Source: Sneathiellales bacterium
GTDB lineage: Bacteria > Pseudomonadota > Alphaproteobacteria > JANQFL01
Direction: 5' to 3'
DNA length: 37,042 nucleotides
NCBI GenBank assembly: GCA_028277845.1
Contig: JANQFL010000037.1
Span: 1-37,042, forward strand
Of this stretch, positions 8,189 to 17,126 are shown in pieces. Numbering within the stretch: the first letter of the stretch is position 1; every line of letters starts with the position of its first letter. The position numbers and the translations under genes were made by a program. The notes beneath the pieces were generated by a model, which did not search any database, was not told the origin of the DNA, and was given only the letters and a program-made list of their open reading frames with translations.

Positions 8189-9511
8189 ATGCGTCCAGGT
8201 CCGACCATCGGCAATGGCGATGCCGTCGGCACATTCGTGAATGCCAGCGCCACCACGCGTCCACCCAAACCATGGATCATGTCCATGGTGGCGGGTTTTT
8301 CGCTGTTGACGATGACTGGCATCGCGCAAGTGCAAGCTCAACAGCCTTTCGTCATCGGCGCGCCGGGTGGTGGCGGAATCACCATCAACCAAAGCGTGCT
8401 GGACGAACTGGCTCGCCCTGCGGGACAGGGTGCGTCCCGGTTGCCCCTGCCGGGCGCCATGCCGAACGACGCACCGGTGGTGCTGCGCCCCCCCGGCCAA
8501 TTGGCGTTGCCGCATCCGTCCAATTTGCCGCAGTTGCCCATTCAACAGGAAATGCGCATGCATCCAAGCGGCCAGATGCTGCCGGTCGCGCCGCCATTGG
8601 CGTCGGCACCCCGCCTCCGCCTGCCGGTCGGCACGCCGACGCAGCGCATGGCACCGGCTCAAACCGCGCGGGCGCCGCAGTTGCAACCCCTGCCGCAAAC
8701 GCCGGTCACACAGCAACCGGCGCCGATCCAGCCGACGACGCAACCGAGCTATGCGCCGACCAAGACCCGTAAGGTCACGCCCGAATTGATCGTCGTGCCG
8801 CCGCCGCCCGCCGTGGCCCAGCCGGCACCACCCCCAGCGCCCGCCAAGAAAACCGCAGCGGTTCAGCCCAAGCGGGTCGCCCCACCGGTCGTCAAAAAGG
8901 CCGTACCGGCGCCACCACCTGTGCCGGCTGCGCCTGCCCCGGCTAAAAAAGTCGCACCACCGCCACCTCCACCGCCGGCCCCCGCGCCGGCTCCCGTCAA
9001 AAAGGCGCCGCCACCGCCGCCACCGGTAAAGAAAGCCGCACCGGCACCGGTCCCCAAGGTCGAGGTCAAGAAGGCGGAGTTGCCGCCGCCCGCACCCGCA
9101 CCGCGCAAATCGATTGTCGCCACGCCGAAAAAAGCGGAACCGCAACCACAAAAGCAAACAGCGCTGCAACCGCCGACCGCGCCCATCGCCCCCCTGTCTC
9201 CGGGTGTCCTGGCCAGCGTGCCGTTCGCCGCCGGCAGCGAAACCTTGTCCAATGCCGGTTCGGGCGAGTTGAGCGCGATCGCCGCGCAACTGGCGGAAAC
9301 CGGAGCCCGACTGCAACTGAAAGCCTATGCCAGCGCCAACGGCGCCAGCGAAAGCGCCGCCCGGCGCCTGTCCCTGACCCGGGCCCTCAAGGTCCGGTCG
9401 CATTTGATCCGCAATGGCGTGGCCAGCACCCGCATCGACGTCAGGGCGCTCGGCATCGCCAAGGACGGCGCGCCGGACCGGGTCGACGTCCTGGTGCTGA
9501 AACGCAAATGA
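8189..9511 (+). CDS. Secreted proline-rich protein with C-terminal OmpA-like domain
   Basis: From ATG 8189 the protein has about 440 residues. A long basic N-region precedes the hydrophobic stretch MSMVAGFSLLTMTGIAQVQA, with likely signal cleavage after AQVQA; ATG 8279 is an alternative start giving a compact signal peptide. The middle ~250 residues are proline-, alanine- and lysine-rich, with many PPP, APAP and VKK units, and should be an extended periplasmic linker of TonB-like character. The last ~90 residues (VPFAAGSETLSNAGSGELSAIA... to the end) read as an OmpA/MotB-type fold: SLTRALKVRSHLIRNGV and RIDVRALG. The two following genes encode a MotA/ExbB-like channel and a MotB/OmpA-like protein, so a shared envelope complex is likely. 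The many polyprolines make it a probable EF-P client. Confidence 0.75.
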   Translation: MRPGPTIGNGDAVGTFVNASATTRPPKPWIMSMVAGFSLLTMTGIAQVQAQQPFVIGAPGGGGITINQSVLDELARPAGQGASRLPLPGAMPNDAPVVLRPPGQLALPHPSNLPQLPIQQEMRMHPSGQMLPVAPPLASAPRLRLPVGTPTQRMAPAQTARAPQLQPLPQTPVTQQPAPIQPTTQPSYAPTKTRKVTPELIVVPPPPAVAQPAPPPAPAKKTAAVQPKRVAPPVVKKAVPAPPPVPAAPAPAKKVAPPPPPPPAPAPAPVKKAPPPPPPVKKAAPAPVPKVEVKKAELPPPAPAPRKSIVATPKKAEPQPQKQTALQPPTAPIAPLSPGVLASVPFAAGSETLSNAGSGELSAIAAQLAETGARLQLKAYASANGASESAARRLSLTRALKVRSHLIRNGVASTRIDVRALGIAKDGAPDRVDVLVLKRK

Positions 9512-9576
9512 CACAAGAACCTGTTCAGTATCGTGCCACAGCCGTGCGCCGGCCATCTCGGAATCCCTAGTCGACC

Positions 9577-10746
9577 ATGTCCCTGACCACGATCGCCATC
9601 ACCAAACCGAAGCGCTACCTGACACACATGGTGGTGTTCCTGTTGATCGTCATCGTGATCGCCGCCGCACTCATCGTGCCGATCCAGGGCGCGTTCATGG
9701 CCAACCCGGCATTGAACGGCGTCATTCTCGGTGTCCTTCTGTTCGGTATCATCTACACGTTCCGCCAGGTCGTCATGTTGCGGCCCGAAGTGGAATGGAT
9801 AGACACCTACCGCCGGTCGGAACCGGGCCTGTCGGTGCAGAAGCAACCGGTGCTGCTGGCCCCCATGGCGGCCATGCTGGGCGAGCACACCGGCCGGGTA
9901 ACGTTGTCGGCCCTGGCGACGCGGTCGTTGCTCGATTCCATCAGCTCACGGCTCGACGAATCCCGCGACATTTCCCGCTACCTCATCGGCCTGCTGATTT
10001 TCCTCGGCCTGCTGGGCACCTTCTGGGGATTGCTCGACACCATTTCGTCCGTCGGCACCACCATCAAGGACCTCTCCATCGAGGGCGGCGGCGATTTCAC
10101 CGATATGTTCGCCTCCCTCAAGGCCGGTCTGGAACGGCCGCTGTCGGGCATGGGCACGGCGTTCTCGTCGTCGCTGTTCGGCCTGGCCGGCAGCCTGGTC
10201 CTCGGTTTCCTCGATTTGCAGGCCAGTCAGGCGCAGAACCGGTTCTATATGGACCTGGAGGAATGGCTGTCATCCGTGACGCGGCTGGGCTCCGGCACCG
10301 GTGTGGCCGAAGGCGACCAGTCCGTGCCCGCTTATGTTCAGGCCCTGCTCGAACAGACCGCCGACTCGCTCGACAGCCTGCAACGGACCATTTCGCGCTC
10401 CGAGGAGAGCCGTTCGTCGTCCAATGCCGCCCTGCTGCAATTGTCGGAAAAACTGGCCACGTTGACCGACCAGATGCGCGCCGAACAGGACCTGATGAAG
10501 CGCATCGCCGAAAGCCAGATGGAACTGAAGCCCATCCTGCAGCGCCTGGCCGCCAGCGCCGAACTGGACACCGGCGGCATGGATCAGGCCAGCCGCAACC
10601 ATTTGCGCAACATCGATGTCTACCTGTTGCGTCTGCTCGAGGAGATGGCCGAGGGCCGCTCGGCCATGACCCAGGACATCCGCAGCGAGATCAAACTGCT
10701 GGCCCGAACCATCGCCGCCGTGGCCGACGAAAGCCGGGCGGGATAG
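9577..10746 (+). CDS. MotA/TolQ/ExbB-like proton channel family protein
   Basis: A 389-residue inner-membrane protein. Hydrophobic segments lie at about 17-36, 46-66, 134-156 and 192-214. The last two contain the channel-family signatures LGLLGTFWGLLDTISS and GMGTAFSSSLFGLAGSLVLG, separated by a loop with FASLKAGLERPLSGMGTAF, as in MotA and TolQ. A C-terminal cytoplasmic tail of ~160 residues looks helical or coiled-coil (SLDSLQRTISRSEE, LQLSEKLATLTDQM). Its partner starts 9 bp downstream. By analogy, five copies of this subunit would surround two copies of the partner and convert ion flow into motion or force. It is not flagellar by context. The specific role is unknown. Confidence 0.85.
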   Translation: MSLTTIAITKPKRYLTHMVVFLLIVIVIAAALIVPIQGAFMANPALNGVILGVLLFGIIYTFRQVVMLRPEVEWIDTYRRSEPGLSVQKQPVLLAPMAAMLGEHTGRVTLSALATRSLLDSISSRLDESRDISRYLIGLLIFLGLLGTFWGLLDTISSVGTTIKDLSIEGGGDFTDMFASLKAGLERPLSGMGTAFSSSLFGLAGSLVLGFLDLQASQAQNRFYMDLEEWLSSVTRLGSGTGVAEGDQSVPAYVQALLEQTADSLDSLQRTISRSEESRSSSNAALLQLSEKLATLTDQMRAEQDLMKRIAESQMELKPILQRLAASAELDTGGMDQASRNHLRNIDVYLLRLLEEMAEGRSAMTQDIRSEIKLLARTIAAVADESRAG

Positions 10747-10755
10747 CGGGTTCCC

Positions 10756-12258
10756 ATGGCGCGCGTCCGCAGCCAGCGCAGTGCCGACATCTGGCCGGGG
10801 TTCGTCGACGCCCTGAGCACCCTGTTGCTGGTCATCATCTTCCTGCTGGTGGTGTTCGTCCTGGCGCAGTTTTTCTTGAGCCACGCGCTGAGCGGCCGCG
10901 ATGCGGCGCTCGAACGGCTCAATCAGCAAGTCTCGGAACTCGCCGACCTGCTGTCGTTGGAACGGCAGGCCAACGCGGACCTGCGGCTCAATGTGGCGCA
11001 GCTGTCGGCAAGCCTGCAGGAATCCACCGTCGCGCGGGACGAGCTCATTTTGAAGCTCGATACCATGACCCGCCGGGCCGAGGACGCCGAAAAAGCCCTG
11101 GCCGACGCCAAGGCGGCGATCGAGGCGGACAAGGAAACCATCAAGGCCCGGCTGTCCGAAATCGAAAGCCTGAAGCGCGACATCACGGCGCTGCGCGACT
11201 TGCGCATCAAACTGGAAACCGACATCGCGGCCATGGTGGCGGCGCTGGAAACCGCCAAGGACGAAAAGGCCGAGTTGCAGGCGACCTTGTCGGAAAGTGA
11301 AAAGACGATCGACGACATCCGCAAGGACCTGGAAAGCAACCGGGCCGAGATCGCCAAACTGCTGGCCACCCTGAAGGCGCGTGACGAGCAGATCGCCGAG
11401 GGCGAGAGCAAACGCGAGGAACTGGAAAAATCCCTGGCCGAGACGTCCACGCAAATCGGATCCCTGCGCGACCGCACCAAGGAATTGCTCGACAAGCTGG
11501 CCGACGAAGAAGAGCGTACCTTGCTGGCCCAGAAAGAGGTCAAGGAGCGCGATGTCCGGCTGAGCGAACTGCAGTCCCTGTATCTGGAAAGCGAAGACAA
11601 ATTGACGGCGGAGAAGGAAATCAGCGCCGCCGCCAACCAGCAGGTCGCCTTGCTGAACCAGCAGATCAAGGCCCTGCGCGACCAGTTGACCCGTATCGAG
11701 GCGGCCCTGGAAGTCGCGGAGCAAAAGGACAAGGAACAGGAAGCGGTCATCGCCGACCTAGGCAAACGCCTGAACCGGGCTCTGGCGAGCAAGGTCGAGG
11801 AACTGTCGCGCTACCGTTCGGAGTTTTTCGGCCGCCTGCGCAATCTGTTGGGGCAACGGCGCGACGTGACCATCGTCGGCGACCGGTTCGTGTTCCAGTC
11901 CGAGGTCCTGTTCGCGTCGGGCTCGGCAACGATCGCGACCGCCGGCCAGGGACAGTTGGATCAACTGGCCGACGCCTTGCTGAAAATTGCCGGCGATATT
12001 CCGGACGATCTCAACTGGATCCTGCGCATCGACGGACATACCGATGTTCTGCCCATCCGCACGGCGCAATTCCCGTCCAATTGGGAACTGTCGGCGGCCC
12101 GGGCCATTTCCGTGGCCAAGTATCTGATCGCCCGCGGCGTGCCGTCCGACCGGATCGCCGCCGCCGGTTTCGCCCAGCACCAGCCGCTGGACGACCGCCA
12201 GGACGAAATCGCCTACCGGCGCAACCGGCGCATCGAGTTCAAGCTGACCCAGCGCTGA
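10756..12258 (+). CDS. MotB/OmpA-like protein with single membrane helix and long coiled coil
   Basis: The 500-residue protein has a short cytoplasmic start and one membrane helix (about 16-40). Asp18 at the beginning of the helix (GFVDALSTLLLV) takes the place of the MotB ion-binding aspartate. Residues ~50-335 form a very long heptad-rich coiled coil, with high Glu, Lys, Leu and Ala content. The C-terminal ~130 residues are an OmpA-type peptidoglycan-binding domain: FASGSATIATAGQGQLDQLA, IDGHTDVLPI, SAARAISVAKYLIARGV and RRNRRIEFKL. It is the stator-like partner of the MotA/ExbB-like gene 9 bp upstream. The coiled coil is far longer than in MotB or TolR and could span much of the periplasm. 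No flagellar, tol or tonB genes are nearby. Confidence 0.88.
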   Translation: MARVRSQRSADIWPGFVDALSTLLLVIIFLLVVFVLAQFFLSHALSGRDAALERLNQQVSELADLLSLERQANADLRLNVAQLSASLQESTVARDELILKLDTMTRRAEDAEKALADAKAAIEADKETIKARLSEIESLKRDITALRDLRIKLETDIAAMVAALETAKDEKAELQATLSESEKTIDDIRKDLESNRAEIAKLLATLKARDEQIAEGESKREELEKSLAETSTQIGSLRDRTKELLDKLADEEERTLLAQKEVKERDVRLSELQSLYLESEDKLTAEKEISAAANQQVALLNQQIKALRDQLTRIEAALEVAEQKDKEQEAVIADLGKRLNRALASKVEELSRYRSEFFGRLRNLLGQRRDVTIVGDRFVFQSEVLFASGSATIATAGQGQLDQLADALLKIAGDIPDDLNWILRIDGHTDVLPIRTAQFPSNWELSAARAISVAKYLIARGVPSDRIAAAGFAQHQPLDDRQDEIAYRRNRRIEFKLTQR

Positions 12259-12288
12259 CCGGCCCCGCGCCCCGCCAGGAGAAGATCC

Positions 12289-12762
12289 ATGGACTTCGCA
12301 AACCTCGTTGCCCAACTCGCGGACGCCGCCAGCCGCGGCGACGGCGGCGCCATCGCCGCCCTGTTCGCCGAGGACGGGGTCTATCACGACGTGTTCTACG
12401 GCGAGTTCAAGGGCCGCGACGCCATCAAGATCATGATCGAGGACTATTTCCACCACGACGCCGAGAACTTCGCCTGGGACTTCCATGACCCGGTCTGCCA
12501 GGGTGATATCGGCTATGCCCGCTATGTGTTCAGCTACGATTCGAAACTGCCGGACTTCGCCGGCAAGCGGTCGGTCTTCGAAGGCATCAGCATCATCCGC
12601 CTGCGCGACGGGTTGATCACTGATTATCGCGAGGTTGCCAACGGCGCCGTCGGCCTGACCATGTTGGGCTTCCCGCCCGAGCGGGTCGCCAAGATCCTGG
12701 CCAAGCAGGGCCGCGAATTGACCGGCCGCGCCGAAGCCGCCCGGCACGTCAAGGGCGAATGA
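12289..12762 (+). CDS. Nuclear transport factor 2 / SnoaL-like family protein
   Basis: A 157-residue protein with the cone-shaped NTF2/SnoaL pattern: N-terminal helices (LVAQLADAASRGDGGAIAAL), FAEDGVYHDVFYGEFKGRDAIKIMIEDYF, then beta strands ending GISIIRLRDGLITDYREVAN. Members include isomerases, hydrolases and binding proteins, so no substrate is assigned. CAGGAGAAG precedes the ATG. Its stop codon abuts the stop codon of the convergent membrane methyltransferase with no intervening base. Confidence 0.8.
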   Translation: MDFANLVAQLADAASRGDGGAIAALFAEDGVYHDVFYGEFKGRDAIKIMIEDYFHHDAENFAWDFHDPVCQGDIGYARYVFSYDSKLPDFAGKRSVFEGISIIRLRDGLITDYREVANGAVGLTMLGFPPERVAKILAKQGRELTGRAEAARHVKGE

Positions 12763-13482
12763 TCACCAGACGAAGGGGATAAGCCGGTAGCGCACCCGTG
12801 CCGCGTAGTCGGCATAACCGTCCAGTTCACGGTGCAACATGCGGTCCTCCAGTGCGGTCCGCAGGATCAGCAGCACGACGATGAACGCGGACGGAATGAG
12901 CGACCAGAACGATCCCAATACGAACGACGCTGACACATTGCCGACCATCGCGCCGATGTAACCGGGATGACGCACGAACGCATAAGGCCCGCTCGAAATC
13001 ACCGTCTGGCCCCGTTCCTGCTGCAGCCGTACCGTGGGCGCAAAAAAAGTATTGGCCCGCATGGCGAGAAAAATCAGGACCACGCCTTCCGCGGCCAGCC
13101 ACCATGCCACCCACTGCCATGCGATGTGATAGGGCGGCGACCAACCGAGGCGATGATCCAATCCCGCCACGACCAATTGTGCCAGCGGAAAAACAAAGAC
13201 AATCAAGGGCACCAGGTATCGGTCCCATGTCTTGGTGCCGCGATGCACCCGCAGGCGCTCGGCCAGCAGTTCCCGGTCGTAAGCCAGCAGATACGCCATG
13301 GTGCCGTAGAGGGACAGGGCCACGAGGGCCAGATAGGCCCATGCCATCATCCAATCCACCCGACCCGCCGAAATCAACAACACGGATGCCATCAGCGCCA
13401 GGCCGATGGTGCTGCGCACGGCCGCGATAATCCCGAGATGGGCTGGCAGCGCCGGTTCGGGCGCCTGAGGTGTATCGGTCAT
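12763..13482 (-). CDS. Isoprenylcysteine carboxylmethyltransferase / PEMT-like membrane protein
   Basis: A 239-residue polytopic membrane protein with about five hydrophobic helices. The C-terminal half has the ICMT/phospholipid-methyltransferase hallmark ISSGPYAFVRHPGYIGAM followed by a helix and ALEDRMLHRELDGYADYAARVRYRLIPFVW, the region that binds S-adenosylmethionine in this superfamily. In bacteria these proteins methylate lipids or small hydrophobic acceptors; true prenyl-cysteine substrates are not expected. The gene is alone, convergent with the SnoaL-like gene, and separated by 88 bp from the end of the upstream ABC transporter gene on the same strand. Confidence 0.85.
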   Translation of the reverse strand: MTDTPQAPEPALPAHLGIIAAVRSTIGLALMASVLLISAGRVDWMMAWAYLALVALSLYGTMAYLLAYDRELLAERLRVHRGTKTWDRYLVPLIVFVFPLAQLVVAGLDHRLGWSPPYHIAWQWVAWWLAAEGVVLIFLAMRANTFFAPTVRLQQERGQTVISSGPYAFVRHPGYIGAMVGNVSASFVLGSFWSLIPSAFIVVLLILRTALEDRMLHRELDGYADYAARVRYRLIPFVW

Positions 13483-13570
13483 GCTTTCTAGGTAGGAGCG
13501 GCTGCAATCGGCCGCAACCGGCCCGCCGCGGAATTAGACCGGCTGGTTCAAATTGTGATCGGTGACGGGT

Positions 13571-15424
13571 TTATTCGGCCGCCGAGGGTTTGCCCGTGAC
13601 GACACTCAGGGCCGTCGCGCCGTTATCGAACTGCAGCTTGGCCAGACGGGCATAGAGACCGCCCTGGGCCAGAAGTTCCTCGTGCGTGCCTTCGGCCACC
13701 ACCCTGCCCTGATCCAAGACGACGATACGGTCGGCCTTGAGGACCGTGGCCAGGCGATGGGCGATAACGATCGTCGTGCGGTCCTTCATCAGACGGTCGA
13801 GAGCCGTCTGCACCATGCGTTCGCTTTCCGCGTCCAGGGCGCTGGTGGCTTCGTCGAGCAACAGAACGGCCGGATCGCGCAGGATGGCCCGGGCGATGGC
13901 GATACGCTGGCGCTGGCCGACCGACAGCCGGGCGCCCCGCTCGCCGAGATAGGTTTCCAGGCCTTCCGGCAGGCGGTCGAGGAACTCGGTGGCGGCCGCC
14001 GAATTGGCCGCCTCGCGCACCTCCGCGTCGTCCGCGTCGGGCCGGCCGTAACGGATGTTTTCCCGCGCCGATGCGGCGAACATGGCCGGTTCCTGCGGCA
14101 CCAGCCCCATGGCGGATCTTGCATCCACCGGGTCGGCCTGAGTCAGGTCCACACCGTCGATGGACACCATGCCGCTACCGGGATCATAGAATCGCAACAG
14201 CAACTGGAACACGGTCGTCTTGCCGGCGCCCGATGGACCGACCAGGGCGACGGTTTCGCCCGGCGCGACCTTGAGGGAAAAACCGTCCAGGGCCGACGCG
14301 TCCGGCCGGGCCGGGTAATGGAACACGACGTTATCGAAGGTCACTTCGCCCCGCGCCGGCGACGGCAAGGCGGCCGGCTGTACCGGCGCGGCGATATCGG
14401 GCTCGGTGGACAGCAACTCCAGCAAACGTTCGCAGGCGCCCGCGGCCCGTTGCAGATCGCCCCAGACCTCGCTCAAGGCGCCGACCGATCCGGCGACCAC
14501 GACGGCATAAAACACGAACGCGGCCAGTTCGCCGCTGCTCATGCCACCACCGGAAACGTCGCGGGCGCCGATCCACAACACGCCGTCCACGGCGCCGAAG
14601 ACCAGCAGGATCACCGCCGCCGTCAGCCAGGCCCGAGCCTTGATTCGCTGTACCGCGGTGGTGAAGGCGTTTTCGGTCAGGTCCATGAAACGGCCGCTTT
14701 CCCGTTTTTCCTGCGTAAAGGATTGGACCGTCTGCACGGCATTCAGGGTTTCCCCCGCATGAGCACTGACGTCGGCGATACGGTCCTGGCTTGCGCGCGA
14801 CAGGTTGCGCACCTTGCGGCCAAAGAACACGATCGGCATGACCACGACCGGCACCATGAGAAATACCATGCCGGCCAGCTTGGCGCTGGTGACGAACAGC
14901 ATGACCGTGCCGCCAAGAAACAACAGGACATTGCGCAGCGCGATCGAGGCACTGGAACCGACCACCGCCTGCACCAGTGTCGTGTCGGTGGTCAGCCGGG
15001 ACAGCACTTCGCCCGTGGACGTGACTTCAAAAAACGCGGGGCTGAGCCGGACAACGTGCTTGTAAACGGCGCCCCGGATATCGGCGACCACCCGTTCGCC
15101 GAGCCAGGAAACCAGATAGAACCGGCCGAATGTCGCCGCCGCCAGAACCACGAACACCAGGAACAGGGCGGCGAAGTACTGGTCGATGATCCCGCCCGCC
15201 TGGTCGCTGAAGCCGTGATCGACCATGCGCCGCACGGCCTGACCGATGGCCAGGGTGGAACCGGCCGCAACGACCAGCGCGATCAGAGCACCCAGCACGG
15301 CCTTCTTGTATGGCAACACGAACCGGCCCAGCACCCGCAGGTTGCCCATCTGGCGGGACGTCTGCCGCTCGTTGTCACCGCCAATGCCGGTCGAAGCGGC
15401 TTGAGGTTGGGTGCTTTGCGTCAT
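13571..15424 (-). CDS. ABC exporter, fused permease and ATPase (MsbA-related)
   Basis: The 617-residue half-transporter has an N-terminal six-helix exporter domain (about 35-330) and a C-terminal ATPase. Walker A is GPSGAGKTT (396-404), the Q-loop is LVPQEP, the signature is LSVGQ (500-504, with Val for the usual Gly at the third position), Walker B is AVLLLDE (519-525) and the H-loop is VIAHRLATV. It belongs to the MsbA-related alphaproteobacterial family and would work as a homodimer in the inner membrane exporting a lipid or hydrophobic compound. The substrate is unknown. It starts 10 bp downstream of cyaY on the same strand, so the two are probably co-transcribed. Confidence 0.92.
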   Translation of the reverse strand: MTQSTQPQAASTGIGGDNERQTSRQMGNLRVLGRFVLPYKKAVLGALIALVVAAGSTLAIGQAVRRMVDHGFSDQAGGIIDQYFAALFLVFVVLAAATFGRFYLVSWLGERVVADIRGAVYKHVVRLSPAFFEVTSTGEVLSRLTTDTTLVQAVVGSSASIALRNVLLFLGGTVMLFVTSAKLAGMVFLMVPVVVMPIVFFGRKVRNLSRASQDRIADVSAHAGETLNAVQTVQSFTQEKRESGRFMDLTENAFTTAVQRIKARAWLTAAVILLVFGAVDGVLWIGARDVSGGGMSSGELAAFVFYAVVVAGSVGALSEVWGDLQRAAGACERLLELLSTEPDIAAPVQPAALPSPARGEVTFDNVVFHYPARPDASALDGFSLKVAPGETVALVGPSGAGKTTVFQLLLRFYDPGSGMVSIDGVDLTQADPVDARSAMGLVPQEPAMFAASARENIRYGRPDADDAEVREAANSAAATEFLDRLPEGLETYLGERGARLSVGQRQRIAIARAILRDPAVLLLDEATSALDAESERMVQTALDRLMKDRTTIVIAHRLATVLKADRIVVLDQGRVVAEGTHEELLAQGGLYARLAKLQFDNGATALSVVTGKPSAAE

Positions 15425-15434
15425 GGGTGATCAG

Positions 15435-15767
15435 TCAGTCCAGGCTGATGTTCAGGCCGGTCACTTGCGACATTTCGGCGGCCAGCAAACCGAGAAGATC
15501 GGTGCCGTCCCGCGTCGAAAGCCAACGCCCGCCTTCCTCCGCCAGCGCATAGTGACTGGCGCCGCTTTTGGGTGAGGACAACCAGAGCTGCTTCATCGGC
15601 GCGTGTTTGTTGAGCAAGAAGGTACCGCCGTCATCGACCTCGATGGTCAAGACGCCTTCCTCCAACTCCACATCGAGATTGTCGGCATCGGCGTCTTCCA
15701 GGGTGTCGGCAATGCTCTGCAACGCCGCTTCGGCAAGGGTTTCAAAGGTCGCGTCGTCAATGCTCAT
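15435..15767 (-). CDS. cyaY: Frataxin-like iron-binding protein CyaY
   Basis: A 110-residue frataxin homologue that regulates or supplies iron for iron-sulfur cluster assembly. The start is the ATG at 15767, giving [25 protein letters not shown]; the acidic first helix is typical. Then come the strands [39 protein letters not shown] and [19 protein letters not shown], which is the frataxin fold order, including the conserved [10 protein letters not shown]. It is divergent from rpmE. Confidence 0.92.
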   Translation of the reverse strand: MSIDDATFETLAEAALQSIADTLEDADADNLDVELEEGVLTIEVDDGGTFLLNKHAPMKQLWLSSPKSGASHYALAEEGGRWLSTRDGTDLLGLLAAEMSQVTGLNISLD

Positions 15768-15933
15768 GAAAACCGCGGAATTCCAGTTGTCCGAATCCGC
15801 CGACGGGTCCGATCCTGCAAGCCACGGACAGGCCGACGGAAAGAGCGGTATATCAGGGTCCACAGCGGCCAACAACCCCGGCCGGACTGCAATTCATGGT
15901 AAAAAACCGCTTGATCCCGCGAAAATTGAGCGC

Positions 15934-15962
15934 TTGTGTTCCATAAAGCCCTTGGCTATAAC
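15934..15962 (+). promoter_or_regulatory. sigma70-type promoter of rpmE
   Basis: TTGTGT (15934-15939), a 17-base spacer, TATAAC (15957-15962). It lies 28 bases before the rpmE start in the cyaY-rpmE divergent region. Confidence 0.6.
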
Positions 15963-15990
15963 AGCGCCTTCGATTTTCAGGGGTTTTGAG

Positions 15991-16215
15991 ATGAAAAAAG
16001 ACATCCACCCGGACTACCATGAGATCACCGTCAAGATGACGGACGGTACGACCTATCAGACCTATTCGACCTGGGGCAGCGAGGGCGACACCCTGGTGCT
16101 CGATATCGATTCCAAATCCCACCCGGCTTGGACCGGTGGCGCCACCAAGCTTGTCGATTCCGGTGGCCAGGTCGCCCGTTTCAACAAGCGGTTCAAGGAT
16201 TTCGGTCTGGGTTGA
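15991..16215 (+). CDS. rpmE: 50S ribosomal protein L31
   Basis: A 74-residue L31 beginning [19 protein letters not shown] and ending [11 protein letters not shown]. The CxxC zinc pair of the zinc-binding L31 type is absent (no cysteine at all), so this is the zinc-independent form common in alphaproteobacteria. CAGGGG lies upstream of the ATG, a clear sigma70 promoter precedes it and a strong terminator follows, so it is a single-gene unit. Confidence 0.96.
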   Translation: MKKDIHPDYHEITVKMTDGTTYQTYSTWGSEGDTLVLDIDSKSHPAWTGGATKLVDSGGQVARFNKRFKDFGLG

Positions 16216-16257
16216 GGTCGCATCCGGCCTCTATCTACGGTCCGGAACAGTTTCGGA

Positions 16258-16283
16258 AAGAGGCGCCGCGCGGCGCCTTTTTT
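16258..16283 (+). terminator. Intrinsic terminator after rpmE
   Basis: A GC stem AGGCGCC / GGCGCCT (16261-16267 with 16272-16278) with a 4-base loop is followed by a run of six T. Flanking A and T bases extend the stem. Confidence 0.9.
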
Positions 16284-16330
16284 CTTGCACAAAATCAGGC
16301 CAAATCCGACCGATTTGCGCCGCCTGTCCC

Positions 16331-16359
16331 CTTGAACAGTGCACCCATATTCCCATCTA
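16331..16359 (+). promoter_or_regulatory. Heat-shock (sigma32/RpoH) promoter of the first hsp20 gene
   Basis: CTTGAA (16331-16336), 15 bases, then CCCATCTA (16352-16359). This fits the RpoH consensus (CTTGAA, 13-15 bases, CCCCATnT) and sits about 100 bases before a small heat-shock gene, leaving a structured 5' leader. Confidence 0.7.
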
Positions 16360-16402
16360 TAGATCAGTCCGGATGCCAATGTTGGGTCCGGATGTTTCAA
16401 CC

Positions 16403-16461
16403 GCCCGGCCATTTCGGCGGGCATTTTGAACTTCATGTTGCTTGCTAGGAGGATATGAAGC
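16403..16461 (+). promoter_or_regulatory. ROSE-type RNA thermometer in the hsp20 leader
   Basis: The hairpin next to the start codon has CTTCAT (16431-16436) pairing with ATGAAG (16455-16460). Inside it, G pairs with U, then TTGCT (16438-16442) pairs with AGGA (16450-16453) of the Shine-Dalgarno with one bulged G. That is the conserved UYGCU/AGGA arrangement of ROSE elements. The loop is 7 bases and the ATG follows one base later, so the ribosome site is closed at low temperature. A second hairpin lies just upstream (16403-16422, 7 bp with one bulge). The match to the known ROSE architecture is by eye. Confidence 0.75.
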
Positions 16462-16923
16462 ATGCGCACCTATGATCTCACTCCCCTCATGCGTTCCACC
16501 ATCGGCTTCGACCGGTTTGACCGTCTGTTCGAACAGGCGTTTCAGCATGCCGATTCGGCATCGACCTACCCGCCCTACAACATCGAAAAGCTTGGCGAGG
16601 AAGCCTATCGCATTTCGATGGCGGTGGCCGGGTTCGGCGAAGACGATCTCGACATCACCGTCCGCGAAAACTCGTTGACCATCGCCGGCAAGGCGCTGGC
16701 CGAGGACAAGGACACGGCCTTCCTGCACAAGGGCATCGCCCGGCGCGGTTTCGAGCGCCGCTTCGATTTGGCCGACTACATCAAGGTCACCGGCGCCAAC
16801 CTGGAAAACGGGTTGCTGCACGTCGACCTGGTGCGGGAAATCCCGGAAGCCAAGCGCCCGCGGCACATCAACATCGCCTCCAAGGCGTCTTCCGCCAAGG
16901 TGATCGAAGAGAAGGCCGCCTAA
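16462..16923 (+). CDS. Small heat-shock protein, Hsp20 / IbpA type
   Basis: An ATP-independent holdase of 153 residues. The N-terminus MRTYDLTPLMRSTIGFDRFDRLFE is typical of the IbpA (class A) group of alphaproteobacteria, and YPPYNIEKLGEEAYRISMAVAGF starts the alpha-crystallin domain (about 35-130), which ends near GLLHVDLVREIPEAKRPRHINI. The IxI/V-type tail is partly visible (HINIAS). The Shine-Dalgarno AGGAGGA is excellent but lies within a ROSE-like hairpin, and an RpoH-type promoter precedes it, so both transcription and translation should respond to heat. Confidence 0.95.
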   Translation: MRTYDLTPLMRSTIGFDRFDRLFEQAFQHADSASTYPPYNIEKLGEEAYRISMAVAGFGEDDLDITVRENSLTIAGKALAEDKDTAFLHKGIARRGFERRFDLADYIKVTGANLENGLLHVDLVREIPEAKRPRHINIASKASSAKVIEEKAA

Positions 16924-16942
16924 GGCCGAACAGCGAACGCAG

Positions 16943-16967
16943 GACCGGGGCCGTGACGGCTCCGGTC
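16943..16967 (+). terminator. Hairpin after first hsp20, probable terminator
   Basis: GACCGGGGCCG pairs with CGGCTCCGGTC across a 3-base loop with one G-U pair. Only two T follow, so termination may be partial, leaving some read-through to the second hsp20. Confidence 0.5.
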
Positions 16968-17126
16968 TTGACCGCCAAAAACCAAACGACCCAAACCCCG
17001 GTTGATGAATGTCAATGCTGGCACGTTAAGGCTGCCTAGTATCTGACCGACAATTCCGGTGAGTTCTCCCGCCGCACATCTTTGCGGACCGGTTGGCATC
17101 ATCAACGACAGAACAGGAGAGCAATC

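Noticed and set aside
9577-12258. Zorya anti-phage system (ZorA/ZorB)
   Set aside because: The gene pair shares the channel plus OmpA plan, but no ZorC/ZorD helicase or ZorE nuclease follows; the next genes are a SnoaL-like protein and a membrane methyltransferase, and the very long periplasmic coiled coil is not typical of ZorB.
13562-15430. Long + strand open frame opposite the ABC transporter (622 codons)
   Set aside because: It lies antisense to a gene with complete Walker A, signature and Walker B motifs. Its composition (Gln, Arg, Gly, His rich) is typical of a mirror frame in high-GC DNA.
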